A stretch of DNA of 64,000 nucleotides, taken from contig CM019064.1 of assembly GCA_009667805.1 (NCBI GenBank), positions 76,134,400-76,198,399 on the forward strand. The letters are read 5' to 3'. Below the pieces are notes generated by a model. It was not told the DNA's origin, ran no database searches, and was given only the letters and a program-made list of their open reading frames with translations. Below, one piece after another: positions 33,891 through 44,539 of the stretch. Made by a program: the position numbers and the translations under genes. Position 1 is the stretch's first letter; every line of letters starts with the position of its first letter. This stretch comes from Leptobrachium leishanense. Lineage: Eukaryota > Chordata > Amphibia > Anura > Megophryidae.

Positions 33891-33960
33891 GCTAAAACAG
33901 GGACGCTAGGGAGAAAAACCTGCACCTGCAGGTTTCTCCTTTGCGTCCCCGTTTTAGCGT
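33891..33960. repeat. Long hairpin
   Basis: GCTAAAACAGGGACGC..AACCTGCA faces TGCAGGTTTCTCC..GCGTCCCCGTTTTAGC with almost no loop, an approximately 33-bp stem with few mismatches. Confidence 0.8.
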
Positions 33961-35053
33961 GATATTACGATGCAGGTGCTAGAAAAGCTGCCTGCATTGT
34001 AATGCAGCGCTAAGCCCCGGGATGTGTGCGGCAGCGCTAAGTGCCGCCGCGACCATCCCCTCCATGGAGTCCATAGGACTCCATTGAGGCAGACGCATCC
34101 ATCACATGACCTGCCGGATTTGCGAGATCCGGCAGGTCAGCGTAGTGATCTGCAGAGGGAGATTGGGGGACTTTTTCCCCCAGTCTCTCCCAACGGACAG
34201 AGGAGGCGTTTGGAGCCGCGGTCCTTGCCGTGGGATAGAAGGTGAGTATCTGATTTTTTGGGGGGGTTTCTGGCCGGTGCTGACGGATTCTGCAGCAGCG
34301 GAATTAGTTAACCACAGCCTGGACCTGATGCTGTCGGCTTAACTGCAGCCAGACAGTAATTAGCATTAGTATAACCCGTTAGTGTTTGGATTGTAATATG
34401 GTGCGCCCACACTAGGGTCACCAGGACTAACGTTATCGCTCACTCAGATGAGCGCTAACGTTAGCGATAGGAATGTAATGTGGACCAACGTGTTAAATAA
34501 CATTTAAACACTGCACCATGTCCACTTCATTTATTCAATTTAATAAAAAAAGGAAATATTTTTATTTAAGCTTTTATGTTTACAAATAATAAGACCGTGT
34601 CTTTGGCAACCTTGGCCCTCCAAGGGTTTTATTACATAGTCAGTGCTAACTTAACCAGAGCTGTTGTAAACTTACCAGAGCCATTATAAGGCTACATTAC
34701 ACTCTAGGTGCTAACTTTAGCGCTCACCTGAGTGAGCATTAACGTTAGCCCCAGTAGCCACCGCATACCTGGCACATTTCAAAATAAATAAATATTCCCA
34801 GTAGCCACCGCAAATTACAATCCAAACGCTAACGGGTTAAGAAAGCCGTTAGCATTTGGTACCTTGAACTTTTCAGCGCGAGGTTACTGTACTTTGTGCT
34901 CCCTATACTTAACATGGGGAGTGCAAAGTGTTAATCACCGTTAGGATTACAAAGTCCTAACGCTGATTACCATCCGGCTGCGGATAACAGAAAGTCAACC
35001 ACAGCCAGGACTTGGTGCTAACGGATTCCGCTGGTGCAGAATCTGTTAGCACC

Positions 35054-36313
35054 TGTAATGCCCCACGCCGCGGTCGGACCGCGGCCGCCATGTTGGGACG
35101 CCTGGCAGACTCACCTGAGGTCCCTCGTGGCGCGTCGCTCCCTGGTTCCGGTCTTCAGCTCGAGGGAGGAGAGCCAGGATGTGTCCCACGCCATCTCCGG
35201 GATCCAACTGAACAGAAGGCAAGCGCGCATGCGCGATCGTCCATCCTAGAGCATGAAGACCTAGGTACTCTGGCGCCCTCTGCTGGTCAAGTAAAGGTAC
35301 TGCATTCCACCTGCACTGGAGATCCTCGTTATACCACCAATTAATCCATCAAGTACTCAGGTATCCCAATTCCACCTGCGAGCTCCAGGTGAGCGGTGTT
35401 CATATGATTCCCTGAACCCTATTTAAACCTGCCGCCTTCTCCAGTTCATTAACCAGGTTATACTGTGGTTCACCACCACGTTCTCCAGTGGTTCCCCTTC
35501 GTATTGCTCCAAGAGTATCCTGACTTCCAGTCCTGCTTCCACGGTACCAGCTCCGCTTCCAGTCCTGCTTCCACGGTACCAGCTCCACTTCCAGTCCTGC
35601 TTCCACGGTACCAGCTCCGCTTCCAGTCCTGCTTCCACGGTACCAGCTCCGCTTCCAGTCCTGCTTCCACGGTACCAGCTCCGCTTCCAGTCCTGCTTCC
35701 ACGGTACCAGCTCCGCTTCCAGTTCTGCTTTCACAGCACCAGTTCCGCCTCCAGGCCTGCTTCCACTGTGCCAGCTCTGCTTCCACGGTACCAGTTCCGC
35801 CTCCAGGCCTGCTTCCACGGTGCCAGTTCCGCTTCCAGGCCTGCTACCAGAGTGCCAGCTCCATCTGCAAGTTTGCTACCACAGTGCCAGCTCCATCTGC
35901 AAGTTTACTACCACAGCGCCAACTCCATCTCCAGACTTGCCTCCACGGCACCAGCTCCATCTCCAGGCTTGCTTCCACGGCACCAGTTCCATCTCCAGGC
36001 TTGCTTTCACGGCACCAGTTCCATCTTCAGGCTTGCCTTAATACCTCTGGTACCGGTTCCAGATCCTGTCTTCAGTCTAATTCCTTTCCCAGGACTATTT
36101 CCAAAGATTACAACTTGTGTTATTTATCCCTACAACCCTCCGTTCTGGACTTTACTTTGTCAAAGACATCCTGCATTCCTTTTGTTCTGGACTTATATTT
36201 TGTTCCACCCAGTAAAGGTTCAACTCATTATATCCCTTCTGGTCTCCTCCTTCGGCTTGCCACCGGGTTCCATACACACAACACTACACAGGGGTCAAGC
36301 CTCTGCCCTTACA
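35054..36313 (+). mobile_element. Solo LTR with internal minisatellite
   Basis: The sequence starts TGTAATGCCCC and ends GCCCTTACA, with the TG...CA ends of an LTR, and is flanked by a perfect 5-bp duplication GCACC (35049-35053 and 36314-36318). A 5-bp duplication suits gypsy-type or retroviral integration. It contains no gag or pol. Orientation is taken from TGT..ACA and is not proven. Before insertion the site lay in the right arm of the palindrome. Confidence 0.85.
35516..36045. repeat. 32-bp minisatellite within the LTR
   Basis: About seven near-perfect units of CTGCTTCCACGGTACCAGCT plus CCGCTTCCAGTC up to about 35745, then degenerate units to about 36045. Because 32 is not a multiple of 3, three units make a 32-residue peptide repeat. 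This explains the long frames on both strands (for example 301 codons plus, about 130 minus) without any selected protein. Confidence 0.9.
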
Positions 36314-36920
36314 GCACCAGCAGAAATCACCCCCCCAAAATCCAGATACTCACCTACTATCCCGCGGTGAGGACCGCGGCTCCGTCCGCCTCCTCCGCCC
36401 GACGGGAGTAGGGAGGGACTGGGGGAAAAAGTCCAGCTGGTTAAGTTAGGTTAGCAGTGACTTTGTAATATTGCCCCACATGTTTTGGAATTACATCTGC
36501 TATGATGTTCAGCTTCTCATTAGGTTCTTGGAGCCTCTTGAGAAATGCAGTTCCAAAGCATCTGGAGGTCCCAGGTTGCTGACCCCTGCTGTAGGAAATC
36601 AGTACCAGAAATACCGGGTTAAATAGACCTCTGCATCTCCTGTATAGGGAATTCCCTGCCAGATGGGAGGGAAGCCCCATTTCTGTTGTCATCACGCTCA
36701 TGTGCAATACCGTCAGTGAGGAGTGTGTCATCCTGCAGTGACGGCTTACAGCCTGATGTGGGAGAAGCCCTGGATTCACACAATCCTGTGAGACCTCACG
36801 TGTCGTGGCTGCAGTGAGCCAACTTGTCCAATTACCGGCAATATTGGCAAATAAAATGCCGATACCAGTAACATTCTGAATATCGGCGAAACCGATAATC
36901 GATCTATGCCAAATTTTTAC

Positions 36921-38281
36921 ATGCACATTGTGGCAATACACAGGTAATGCCAGTTCTTTAAAAGTGTCTGTGCTGGCTCATAACATACATGGCACATCTC
37001 TCAAAATGTGGCCTTCCAGATATTTTGGAACTACATTGCCCTTGAGGCTTTACCACCTTGATGAGTAGCTGTGTATCATGGGAGATGCAGTTGCATAACA
37101 ATGTTGCAGATACCTGCATTAAAGTGTGCAGCAATGGATCATTTACTCACTAGACTGTTACTATTATTTAATAACATCATCACTTTAACAATAAGCTTAA
37201 TAAGAATAAAAATCTAATATTTTTTTTATCAAATTTCAAGTAGAGATAATTATATGCTAGAAGCAGGTAAAAAGCACCCAAATATTTAGTAAATAGCGAC
37301 CTCAATGGAGCACAGATTGGACAAGTCTGTCCCCGCACCTATGTTGGTTTTTAGGGGTCAATGAAGAAAGAATAATTAGAGCAGGGATGGCAGTCTCTTC
37401 CCTTGATGGTTTAAGATTCCCAAGATTGCTCTCAATATACAGAGAATCATGGGAATGGTAGTTCAGCAACATCTGGAAGCATGAAATTAGATATCCCTAT
37501 ATTAGATGATCATCTCTAAGCAATTAACTTTATGTAAAGTTTTCTAAACGACAAAACATGTTAATTGAATAATAAATTGTGTTTTTCATTCTTTTTTGTT
37601 TTTAATAATGTAGGCATACCGTCATGATCAAGCTGAACTACATGTTTATATCTGCTGACCTCACACATTAATCAATATCAAATTACATAATAAAGGATCA
37701 GTAGGATTAATGGGAGGATCTGCTTTTATCACCACCAGTTTAAAAGGTTAAAGGGCAATTTATGATAAATGATTCACAAGGTATAATAAGGCAAATCACC
37801 TAGATGCAGACTACACTGATCACTGCATCCTGTGCAAATGACTTCAGACAGGGACAAGAACCTCTGTTATCTTACATTAGCACTCTGTCAATAATTATAT
37901 GAAGGAAATATGCTGTTTGGAATGGGCCATAAGGACAGACGTCAGGAGAATCAGTAATGAAACAAATGTACGCAGGCATTCGTGATAGCTTCAATGTAAT
38001 ACATGAATCACAGATCAAAATACTTTCCCATGACTCACAGGCAGTCCAGGACAGTTTAACCGGAGGAAAAATGTAAAAAGAAAAAGAGAGAGAGAAGATG
38101 TCTGTGTATTTTACCAGATCTGAGATCATGCTTTATTATACTTTAAATGCCAGAGGGACCAGATAAAATACACTGATATTACAGAATATAGGCAGGAAGA
38201 AGGGCACCGGATAAACATTACATAAGTCAAATGCGAAAAATATATCACATTGATTCTTTATGATCATCAGATCAAATATTT
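36921..38281. other. Mostly unassigned, with short MITE-like fragments
   Basis: Segments at about 36995-37125 and 37378-37490 (GGAACTACATTGCC..ATCATGGGAGATGC and GAATCATGGGAATGGTAGTTC) resemble a common class of dispersed repeat. 37600-37860 is unique, motif-rich and could be a conserved non-coding element, but nothing proves it. Confidence 0.35.
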
Positions 38282-38553
38282 AACAAATAATCTCGTGGCG
38301 GATCATTGGGTACGCTTGGCAAATTTTGGGCAGTGTTTCGAATCGATACAAAAAGTGTCGGCAGTTTATCGCGTGGTTTTCCGCGGAATTTCAGTAATTT
38401 TTCAGCGGATTTTCGGATCTGTTCCCTGCACTTCGGGGAACCTGCGGTGAATGCTGAACTCACCACAGGGTCGGGGAATTTGATTCCCTGAAGTGCGGGG
38501 AACGAGAAAGCACCAAAATGTCGGTAACAGTTCGGTGCTCTCTGAATAACCCC
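38282..38553. mobile_element. GGGGTTATTC MITE family, copy 3 (right part only)
   Basis: The right end GTTCGGTGCTCTCTGAATAA then CCCC, and the internal block CCTGCGGTGAATGCTGAACTC, match copy 4. The left half is missing. Confidence 0.7.
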
Positions 38554-39495
38554 TTATATTTAAAGGGACACTACCACTTACGTAAGCGATAACTAGATTA
38601 CTTTTGCATTACAAATAAAAACACTTTATAAAACACATGCTGCTGTTTTTTTCTTTGTTCGAAGTAATTGCATGTAAAAAGGAAACTAAAACTAGGTGTT
38701 ATTTTTCTATTCTCCTTTCCATTTTGTGGATGTTTGGACCCAACATTTACCAAAATCTGTGTTAACGTTGTCCTTTATCTTATATAGTATTTGACAGTTA
38801 ATGATGTGGAGGAGGGAATGTTTAGATAAGGCATATTGTGTTCTATATGCTACCCAAGATAAGAGATGGCAGCTGAATGAGATAAGGCAGGGAGCTTAAC
38901 AGGCTTATCCTTGGCTGAAAAGCAGCAGGAGGGGCTTGGAGCTGCTCAGTAGAGCGGCCTTTTGGTTACAATTGTTAGGTACTCACTCTGTAAAGAGGTG
39001 CCGTGAAGTGGCGAGTGAGCTTACGTTGCAATGGCCATTGAAACAAACAAAAACCTCAGTTTTGTTGGACATGGAACACATAGAAACGAGCGCAGATGAC
39101 ACCTTTTTTCCTTGTTATGTTTTATACATTAACTGGGCTGTTACTCCTGGCAGTTGCTGCCGCTCCGGTGAGTATGGACGCGACGCCATTTTTTCTGTAT
39201 TTAAGTGATGTATAGATACTGTGTGTGTGGGGGGGGGCAGCTTACAACACAAAAGATCAGAAAATTGATGCACTCAATGACACATATAGAGGAAAATAAT
39301 GTCTTAACATACATGAGAAAAGCAAAGTACATGGAAGATCAGCAACATAAAAAATAAACACAAAAAAGAACATTTCATGTTTTGGTGGCAGTGTCTATTT
39401 AACACTTAAGATAAAATATTGTGCTGAATATATTTCTAGGCAGGAGACTGTGCTTTCCAGTTTAATGCACGTTATAGATAATGTATTCCTAATAC
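38554..39495. other. Unassigned stretch
   Basis: It starts with a TTTAAAGGGACACTACCA fragment of the TAAAGG MITE type. Otherwise nothing was recognised; the 90-codon frame at 38936-39208 lacks family features. Confidence 0.4.
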
Positions 39496-39498
39496 TAA

Positions 39499-39946
39499 GG
39501 CTGGGGTCAGACGAGCGTAGTGTTCACGTCCGTGATTTTGCCTAAAAGTACGTCCGTGATAGCATGAAAGAAAGTCCATTGGAGCCTGACACATGAAGTA
39601 CGTCCGCACTGAACTGCGGACGCACAACGGCCGCTGCAAACGGACGCAAGGCAGGCAAGAACGTACAACCACTAGAACGGCCGCACAAAGTGCGCTGCGT
39701 CCGCAACGTCTGCATAGCTTTGTGTGTGAGTGATGGAACGTGGTCAGACGGACTGCATTTATACGTCCAGCATTTTTCACGGACAAAATGGTTTTGCCTT
39801 TTAATTTATTTTCCCTCCTACATCCGTCAAAATATACGTCAGTGAAAAAAACGGACTGTGTGGCCACTACTGTGTCTTCCGTACTGACGTACGTCCGTGT
39901 GCATGGACGTACAGTCCGTAGAAATCACGCTCGTCTGACCCTAGCC
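39499..39946. mobile_element. Harbinger-type MITE, copy 1
   Basis: The ends GGCTGGGGTCAGACGAGCG and CGCTCGTCTGACCCTAGCC are inverted and flanked by TAA (39496-39498 and 39947-39949), the TWA-type duplication of PIF/Harbinger elements. The interior is CpG-rich with repeated CGTCCGT/ACGGACG motifs. No coding is present. A related right end is at 63769. Confidence 0.8.
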
Positions 39947-40027
39947 TAAATATAAGGGAAAGGTGTTTAGCATAACAAAAAGAAATCATAACAATTGATG
40001 TTCCTGCTGTATGTTCCTAGCTCTATA

Positions 40028-40093
40028 TCAGTGGTTTCCAAGCTCGGCCCTCACGTACATCTTAGGGCAGTGGTTCCCAAACCCAGTCCTCGG
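40028..40093. mobile_element. Broken hAT MITE ends (CAGTGGTTCCCAA family)
   Basis: CAGTGGTTTCCAAGCTCGG is followed by a second start CAGTGGTTCCCAAACCCAG at about 40070. Both are left ends of the family seen complete at 41436-41619 and 53470-53652. Confidence 0.6.
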
Positions 40094-40103
40094 GGTACAT
40101 CTT

Positions 40104-41421
40104 TTTTTTGAATTTAAGATTTTTATTTTGCATTCGAAGGGTCACAGACCGACCATCAAGAGTGGCCTCGCAGGGCTAGATATAACCGGTATAAGAAACA
40201 CATATGGGGGGGGGGGGGGTCTTCACAGAAAAGAAAGAAAGAAAAAAAAAGTGGCAAACGATCAAAAATAAAATGAGGGGGTAGCAATAAAGAGAAAATT
40301 CCTCAAAGTAAAAGGAGACTAAAGTCTCTGTTAAGATGTCCCCAGCCGGGGACATACATATCACAAAAAGGGCACAAAAAAATAAAATAATAATAAGTGA
40401 AAAGTCCTCACAAAAGATATGCATAAAAGAAAAAATAACATCAAAAAGGGTGAAACTGCTTCTGGGGTAATATTCTCATCCAGTGTCTCTGAATGGTCTT
40501 CGCTTCAACACAGGTAAGGTCACGGCATATAGGCCAGGTTGGTCAGCATAGGTGCACCCGGTGATGGAGAACGAAATCCGCGCCGCATACAAGCCCACGT
40601 GGCAGACAAGAAGGGCAACCAGTCCTTGGGCCTTCCCGGTGGCCGCACCGGCCGCACTGCCAGACCTTGGCCAACGCTGCCTCTCACCAGCACCAGGCCC
40701 AACAGTCTCTGCCGGCGCCCTCAGCACGGCTTCTGGGGAAGGCTCCCCCGCAGACATCACCTCCTCTGTCAGGGTAGCTCCGTCGTCACGCGGCAGACTG
40801 TCGACCACACTTCCCATCAAACACGGTTCAGCATCCCCCGGTGTCTCTTCCTCCAGTTCCTCAGGCTCCTGGTCAGCTCCCAGCAATGCCATCAGCCGCC
40901 GCCATGGACGGCAGGTAAGTGGACTCTCTTCATCCCCCGGAGTCTGATCGAGACAGGCCTCGAGGGCATCAAACCAGGCCTCCATCCCACTAGCAGGCGG
41001 AGGGTGGTCCAAATTGCACCTCTCTGGTCGCATCTCCGGTTCCCTCGCCAGCGGGACAGCAGGTGCAGCCGGAGGATGGGGGCCCTCCATCCCCGCTGTC
41101 TGCATCCAAGAAGTCCCCAGCAGAGGTACGTCTCAGGGGAACAAAGAGCGAGATGTCCAGGTGGCAAAAAGAAAAGGCCTCAAAATGGCCGACGGCCGAT
41201 CAGTATCACCAGAAGGCTTTCACATAGAACTCAGCTGTGCTCCGGCGAGGGGGGCAATAACGGGCCCCGGAGCAATCCCCGTAATGGCCAGGCATTCAGG
41301 GTCTCCACTGGTGCGTTATCCACAGGAAAAGTCAAGCTAAAAACGCCCCATAACAGGAGAGTCCTTCAGAGCTCCAAGAAGACACGTCTGCCATCATGCA
41401 GAGCTGGCCACGCCCCCCTCA
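40104..41421 (-). mobile_element. Short L1-like non-LTR retroelement
   Basis: On the minus strand it begins TGAGGGGGGCGTGG, the same start as the L1 at 1-1824, and ends AATAAAAATCTTAAATTC followed by an A-run at 40104-40109. A perfect 10-bp target duplication GGTACATCTT flanks it (40094-40103 and 41422-41431). At about 1.32 kb it has no RT or endonuclease, so it depends on another L1 for mobility or is internally deleted. It landed in a hAT MITE. Confidence 0.8.
40476..41105 (-). CDS. 209-codon frame of unknown function in an L1-like element
   Basis: The protein is rich in Pro, Ala and Glu, with an acidic middle (DQEPEELEEETPGD at about residues 78-91) and a C-terminal part with a short hydrophobic stretch (GLVALLVCHVGLYA). 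There is no coiled coil, RRM or reverse transcriptase signature. It occupies the place of ORF1 in the element, about 315 bp after the 5' end. It may be the N-terminal part of a different L1 ORF1 joined to a 3' tail by internal deletion, or simply an open stretch of GC-rich 5' UTR. No function is proposed. Confidence 0.35.
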   Translation of the reverse strand: MQTAGMEGPHPPAAPAVPLAREPEMRPERCNLDHPPPASGMEAWFDALEACLDQTPGDEESPLTCRPWRRLMALLGADQEPEELEEETPGDAEPCLMGSVVDSLPRDDGATLTEEVMSAGEPSPEAVLRAPAETVGPGAGERQRWPRSGSAAGAATGKAQGLVALLVCHVGLYAARISFSITGCTYADQPGLYAVTLPVLKRRPFRDTG

Positions 41422-41435
41422 GGTACATCTTAGGG

Positions 41436-41619
41436 CAGTGGTTCCCAAACCCGGTCCTCAGGTACCCCTATCAGGCCAGATCTTGAGGATCCCCTTGTGG
41501 AAATGCAGGCGGAATCCTGCAATTACTGAGCAGCAAATTATATCACCTGTGCTATGGTTCACATATCTGGAAAACCTGGCCTGTTAGGGGGACTTGAGGA
41601 CCAGGGTTGGGAACCACTG
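41436..41619. mobile_element. hAT MITE (CAGTGGTTCCCAA family)
   Basis: CAGTGGTTCCCAAACC and GGTTGGGAACCACTG are inverted ends of a 184-bp element. Internal arms GGTCCTCAGGTACCCCTA and GGGGGACTTGAGGACC also pair, so the copy can fold along its length. The family recurs at 53470-53652 and 53661-53819. Confidence 0.8.
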
Positions 41620-41691
41620 CACTAGATGATCATGTTTTGCTACTTGTGCCAAGAAAGTGTAGTTCAGACAGGGCGAGCCACCACTGGCAAC

Positions 41692-42431
41692 CAGGGCCAG
41701 ATTTGCATCTCAGGAGCCTGTAGGCACAAAAATGTGGAGCGCCACCCCCCCCCCCCAAAAAAAAAAAGAAACATGCCAAAATGACACTTTTTTAAAAAAA
41801 AATGGGGCAAACTAAAAAAAAATTAAATAAAACAACATTAAAAAAAAACCTGAAAAACACTTTCTCTCCGTGCTCATATCAGCAGAAGGAGCAGAATCTG
41901 TTGCATTAGTTGAGTTAGTGCAGGGGCATTGTTTGTTTTATATGTAAAAGCATATATTGCCTCTAACGTAGAACAGAGAAAAAAATAAATTTTGCATTCA
42001 CTTTTTTATTTTTACGCATTACATGGTCATGTTTGGTATCATTGTAAAGGCCAGACTCTGACCTTTCCATTGACACATCACTTAACTTTGTGCGGTGTAC
42101 AATTCAGATATGCAGGTTCCCCCTGTCTCTCCTCACTGCAGTTTGTAACTGAAAGTTGAAGAATAGTGCTGCTTTGAAAAAAAAGGAGAATTGTATTTTA
42201 TTTATTACTTTTACATACATCTAACCTGTTTATATTTGTAATCACTGGAATGGTAATCATTTTGCCTTTTGAATGATACCTCCTATGTTCCTCTAGCCCT
42301 TAGGGCTCCAGAGATACAGGAGTCTATATGATAGTAAAAAACACCCGCTTCTTTTTACTGAGCAAGGCACCCTCTTGTGGCAGGTGCCTGTAGGCACTTG
42401 CCTACTTTGCCTAGTTATAAATCCAGCCCTG
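41692..42431. mobile_element. hAT-type MITE, copy 2 (CAGGGC TIRs)
   Basis: The ends CAGGGCCAGATTTGCAT and ATAAATCCAGCCCTG and the body match 2942-3739. The flanks CTGGCAAC (41684-41691) and CTGGCACC (42432-42439) are an 8-bp target duplication with one mismatch. Confidence 0.85.
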
Positions 42432-42439
42432 CTGGCACC

Positions 42440-43339
42440 TATATACTGCTTGCTGCTGCTTCACATCTCTTGTATTCATTCATACTAGAGATGTGAAGCA
42501 GCGACAAGCTCACCTTTCCTTTCGACAACCTGTCACAGACTGAATTTAGCAGCAGCCTCTTCTACAGACGCACGCTTCATACAGTTTCTAACAGAATGCT
42601 CATGCAATACGAGGCTCAGCTCATTACTGCTTCGGAAGACACATCTATGGAATGAACCATTCAAGATATATCCAGTGAAACATTATCTGGTGCATTGGAC
42701 AGTTTGGACTCAGTGTCCAATGAATAAGCATCAGGAGAGGCAGCTTTAAAAATGCCACCACAGCAACAGACAAAGCAACAGAGCGCCAACGCTCTGAAGA
42801 ATGAATATAAACTGTTGGCATCAAGGTAGGGTAATTGTAGTCTGGGTAAGTGTGTATCTCTGACCTAAGGTCTGAATTTCTGATCTTGGCTCTGTTGAGT
42901 GGGGCAGAAAATACCCATCGAATAGCTAGTGCCTCCCTAGAAAGTGTCTCAGCAGCTAGTGCCTAGCTTGACGTCACCATAGGTCTCTGGCTTCGGCAGT
43001 GAGCCCAGCCAATGAGACGCAAATCAGCTACTCAAGACACTCCCATAACTCTCTATGGCAGTACCAAGCGTACCCCATACATTCTTGCAATGCAGAGCTT
43101 TATGGAAATGACAGTTTTTCTCAGAGCTTACACACAGTTGCTATTTCCGTTCAACAGTTTTGAAGGAGGCAGATGTGGATATTGATTAAATTTAGATTTT
43201 GGTGCTTTAACTTCAACTGCATAAAGAAGAACTATAACATAACGCGCAGGCAGTTGTATAGCACAACACTTAAATTTGATTATCTACGTTTCAGACTAAC
43301 GGTTTGATAATCAAAAGATGATTTTGGAATATTGAATAT
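42440..43339. other. Unassigned stretch
   Basis: A local inverted repeat GAAGCAGCG/GCTGCTTCACATCTC is near 42460-42500. No exon was recognised. Confidence 0.4.
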
Positions 43340-43347
43340 ATTATGAT

Positions 43348-43968
43348 TAGGGCTGAAACAACTAATCGACAACTAATCGATGAGAGTTAATCGGCTGTCG
43401 ATTAAACAGTGTGTGCTGTACACAAATCGCTTAGAGTCAGACTGAGTTAAACGTTATAACCTCAGATTCTGCTTCATCCTGTGCCACCACCGCAACCTGC
43501 CTGCCACCCTCCTTTTGGTCTGGAGCTGCCACTGTCTCCAATTGGTCCCTTCCCACAAACTCCCTCCCACGCTCAGGTTCAGTTTATGCCCCAACCCACT
43601 CCCTCTCACACTCGGGTCAAGTCCCTTGCTCAAACTCACTCCCTTCCACCTCTGGACCCTCCTCCGCTCAGTTTGTTCATAAAATTGTTGTAAAGACACA
43701 CTCTAATAAGCTAAAGTGGTCCGGCTGCTTGGAGTGCCCCCCCCCCTCGTTCTCAACCTGCTTCCGTGCTGACATCATTATATCTGAGCGCTTACAGTAG
43801 CGTTCGTTTGGGAAGAAAGTAGATATGGACTTAAGCTGGGAACGCAGCATCAATCCATCACTGTGGCCAGGTGCCTGTGTACCTTGTGTACGAAACGTAT
43901 GCAATTTGAGTATGTTTTCCTTTTATCCGATGAATCCATTATGTAAATAATTGTTAGTCGCAGCCCTA
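43348..43968. mobile_element. hAT-like MITE (TAGGGCTG ends)
   Basis: The left end TAGGGCTGAAACAACTAA and right end TTGTTAGTCGCAGCCCTA are inverted. The flanks ATTATGAT and ATTATTAA agree at six of eight positions, consistent with a decayed 8-bp duplication. Internal repeats of ATCGACAACTAATCGAT lie near the left end. The interior frames are fortuitous. Confidence 0.7.
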
Positions 43969-43976
43969 ATTATTAA

Positions 43977-44539
43977 TTTATTTGTGTCGTGCCAAGATAT
44001 TCTGCAGTGGTGTACAGGGGTTAATATAGAAAAGTAAAAGTAACATTTTGGTTTGTTTGTGTCTTCCATAAGATAGGAAATTTTCAATATAATACATCAA
44101 CTGGCTTCTTGCTCTGGCACTGATTTGATAAAGAAATTTTCGCCAAGGACTAAAATTTGTAATTTGCAATACAATGTTCTAAATGGCAATAAATCAAGAG
44201 CGTGCTTGGAGCTAAATCAGACAGTCTCATTACTTGGCTTTCTTTTTCTAGCAATGTCAAAGTCTGAAGTCTACAACAGGTCCGTTTGTCACACCTTAGC
44301 AACCAAGAGAAGAACAAATTTCCATTTATATGAAGGTCTTTTTTTCTCCAAAACAGCAGTTTTACTGCCTTTGCTAAATAAACATATTAATTACATCCTG
44401 TAGTTTTATATTATAATTTAAGTACGTCTATGCCCGGCTCTTGCAGATTCGCATGCAACTTGCCAACATTCATAACCTACAAATCCATTGAGCGATCTTA
44501 CAAACCAAGTGTTTATTTGTGTATCGCTTAGCTAAGCCT
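43977..44539. other. Unassigned stretch
   Basis: No recognised feature. The 92-codon frame at 44125-44403 has no family features. Confidence 0.35.

Larger units (their letters stand above)
33733..36912. mobile_element. hAT-like element with nested inserts
   Basis: The left end TAGGGATAGACCGATATC and right end ATAATCGATCTATGCCA are imperfect inverted repeats, flanked by a perfect 8-bp duplication ATTTTTAC (33725-33732 and 36913-36920). Of the 3180 bp, 1260 are a solo LTR (35054-36313). The interior is palindromic: 34145-34300 reappears inverted at about 36300-36440. No hAT transposase is encoded. Confidence 0.75.

Noticed and set aside
35465..36370. 301-codon plus frame and overlapping minus frames of about 130 codons
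   Set aside because: Produced by the 32-bp minisatellite inside a solo LTR. The peptide repeats every 32 residues only because three units make 96 bp.
40539..41486. 315-codon plus frame
   Set aside because: It lies antisense to the L1-like element and runs across its end into a MITE, so it cannot be a real gene.
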